DNA from: DASWKG01 sp036396755 | Lineage (GTDB): Bacteria > Actinomycetota > UBA4738 > CALAEC01 | Direction: 5' to 3' | Length of the DNA stretch: 13,166 nt | Assembly: GCA_036396755.1 (NCBI GenBank) | Contig: DASWKG010000038.1 | Location: forward strand, 1 to 13,166 | Part shown: piece by piece, positions 12,512-13,166 of the stretch | How the letters are laid out: each line of letters starts with the position of its first letter | Numbering within the stretch: the stretch's first letter is position 1 | Notes under the pieces: generated by a model | What the model was told of the DNA's origin: nothing | The model's input: only the letters and a program-made list of their open reading frames with translations | The model's database searches: none | Program-made: the position numbers and the translations under genes

Positions 12512-13166
12512 TCACACCGGGAGCACCCCGTGCTTGCGCCAGGGGCGCTCGACGCGCTTCGTGGCGCCGATCTCGAGGCCGCGCACGATCGTTGCGCGCG
12601 TGTCGGCCGGGTCGATCAGGTCGTCGACGAACGACCAGCCCGCCGCGATGTACGGCCCGATCTGCTCCCGCACGGTGTCGATGAGCTGGTTGCGGACCGC
12701 GTCCTGCTCGTCGGGCGGGGCCTGCTCTATCTGCCTGCGGAAGATGATGTTCACCGCGCCCTCGGGCCCCATCACGGAGATCTCCGCCGTGGGCCACCCG
12801 ACGATGAGGTCGGGCTCGAACGCGCGACCGTTCATCACGTAGTAGCCGGCTCCATACCCCTTGCGGAGCACGACCGTGATCTTCGGGACCGTCGCCTCGG
12901 CCACCGCGAACAGCATCTTCGCGCCGTGGCGGATGATGCCCTGCTTCTCGACGGCCGAGCCCACGAGGAACCCCGGGCAGTCCATCAGGAACACCAGCGG
13001 GATGTGGAACGCGTCGCAGAGCCAGACGAACCGGGCCGCCTTGTCGGCGGCGTTCACGTCGAGGGCGCCGCCGAGGAACATCGGCTGGTTCGCGACGATC
13101 CCGACGGGCCGTCCCGCGAACCGGGCGAACCCCGTGACGAGGTTCCGGGCCCAGTCGGGCTTCATC
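12512..13166 (-). CDS. Acyl-CoA carboxylase carboxyltransferase (beta) subunit, C-terminal part (N-terminus beyond right edge)
   Basis: The frame is open through the right edge; 218 codons are seen. The crotonase-like carboxyltransferase C-domain is clear: GRPVGIVANQP, GALDVNAADKAARFVWLCD, IPLVFLMDCPGFLVG, then the acyl-CoA oxyanion region RKGYGAGYYVMNG, and WPTAEISVMGPEGAVNII. The C-terminus FVDDLIDPADTR...RPWRKHGVLPV is the usual end. It transfers carboxyl from carboxybiotin to an acyl-CoA such as propionyl- or methylcrotonyl-CoA; the substrate cannot be told from this part. The small biotin carrier at 3571-3789 might serve the same kind of complex, but linkage is speculative. Confidence 0.92.
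   Translation of the reverse strand, partial: MKPDWARNLVTGFARFAGRPVGIVANQPMFLGGALDVNAADKAARFVWLCDAFHIPLVFLMDCPGFLVGSAVEKQGIIRHGAKMLFAVAEATVPKITVVLRKGYGAGYYVMNGRAFEPDLIVGWPTAEISVMGPEGAVNIIFRRQIEQAPPDEQDAVRNQLIDTVREQIGPYIAAGWSFVDDLIDPADTRATIVRGLEIGATKRVERPWRKHGVLPV

Overview
The window looks like a piece of a high-GC actinobacterial chromosome, probably Actinomycetota and possibly from an uncultured lineage. The evidence is very high GC with G/C third positions, frequent GTG starts, overlapping ATGA/GTGA gene junctions, promoters that appear to give leaderless or near-leaderless transcripts, and a 72-residue biotin carrier protein resembling the small biotinylated protein of mycobacteria. The taxonomic call is inference. 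Nearly everything is on the minus strand; only one small lipoprotein gene is on the plus strand.

Region 1 (about 1-3530, minus) is a surface or matrix cluster read right to left. It encodes a TasA/camelysin-like secreted protein (2707-3384), a SipW-type (ER-type, Ser-His) signal peptidase (1903-2700) and a long fibronectin-III repeat protein that leaves the left edge (1-1901). Both secreted proteins carry nearly the same unusual signal-peptide end, V-G-T-x-A-S-F-x-x-Q-x-R-N-P, so the peptidase probably processes both. A structured leader and an inverted repeat lie upstream.

Region 2 (3571-11298, minus) is one long transcription unit built on a complete tryptophan operon. In transcription order it holds a consensus promoter, a 25-codon leader peptide with four Trp codons (trpL), an intrinsic terminator (attenuator), trpE, trpG, trpD, a fused trpC-trpF, trpB and trpA. 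The unit then continues without a recognisable break into a peroxiredoxin-like gene with an in-frame UGA at its redox-active position, a beta-keto acid cleavage enzyme (BKACE) and a small biotin/lipoyl carrier protein. The UGA falls where relatives have Cys in the FGCxFC motif and is followed at the right distance by a SECIS-like hairpin. I read this gene as a selenoprotein with a UxxC centre; ordinary ORF calling would truncate or miss it.

Region 3 (11369-13166) holds a peptidase S51/cyanophycinase-like gene (minus), a divergently transcribed small lipoprotein gene (plus) with a probable leaderless GTG start, and the C-terminal part of an acyl-CoA carboxylase carboxyltransferase subunit (minus) entering from the right edge. 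The lipoprotein and carboxyltransferase genes converge with one base between their stop codons.

The most interesting points are the hidden selenoprotein at the tail of the trp operon, the actinobacterial TasA/SipW/FN3 export module, and the near-leaderless Trp attenuator. No tRNA, rRNA, CRISPR array or insertion sequence was seen.
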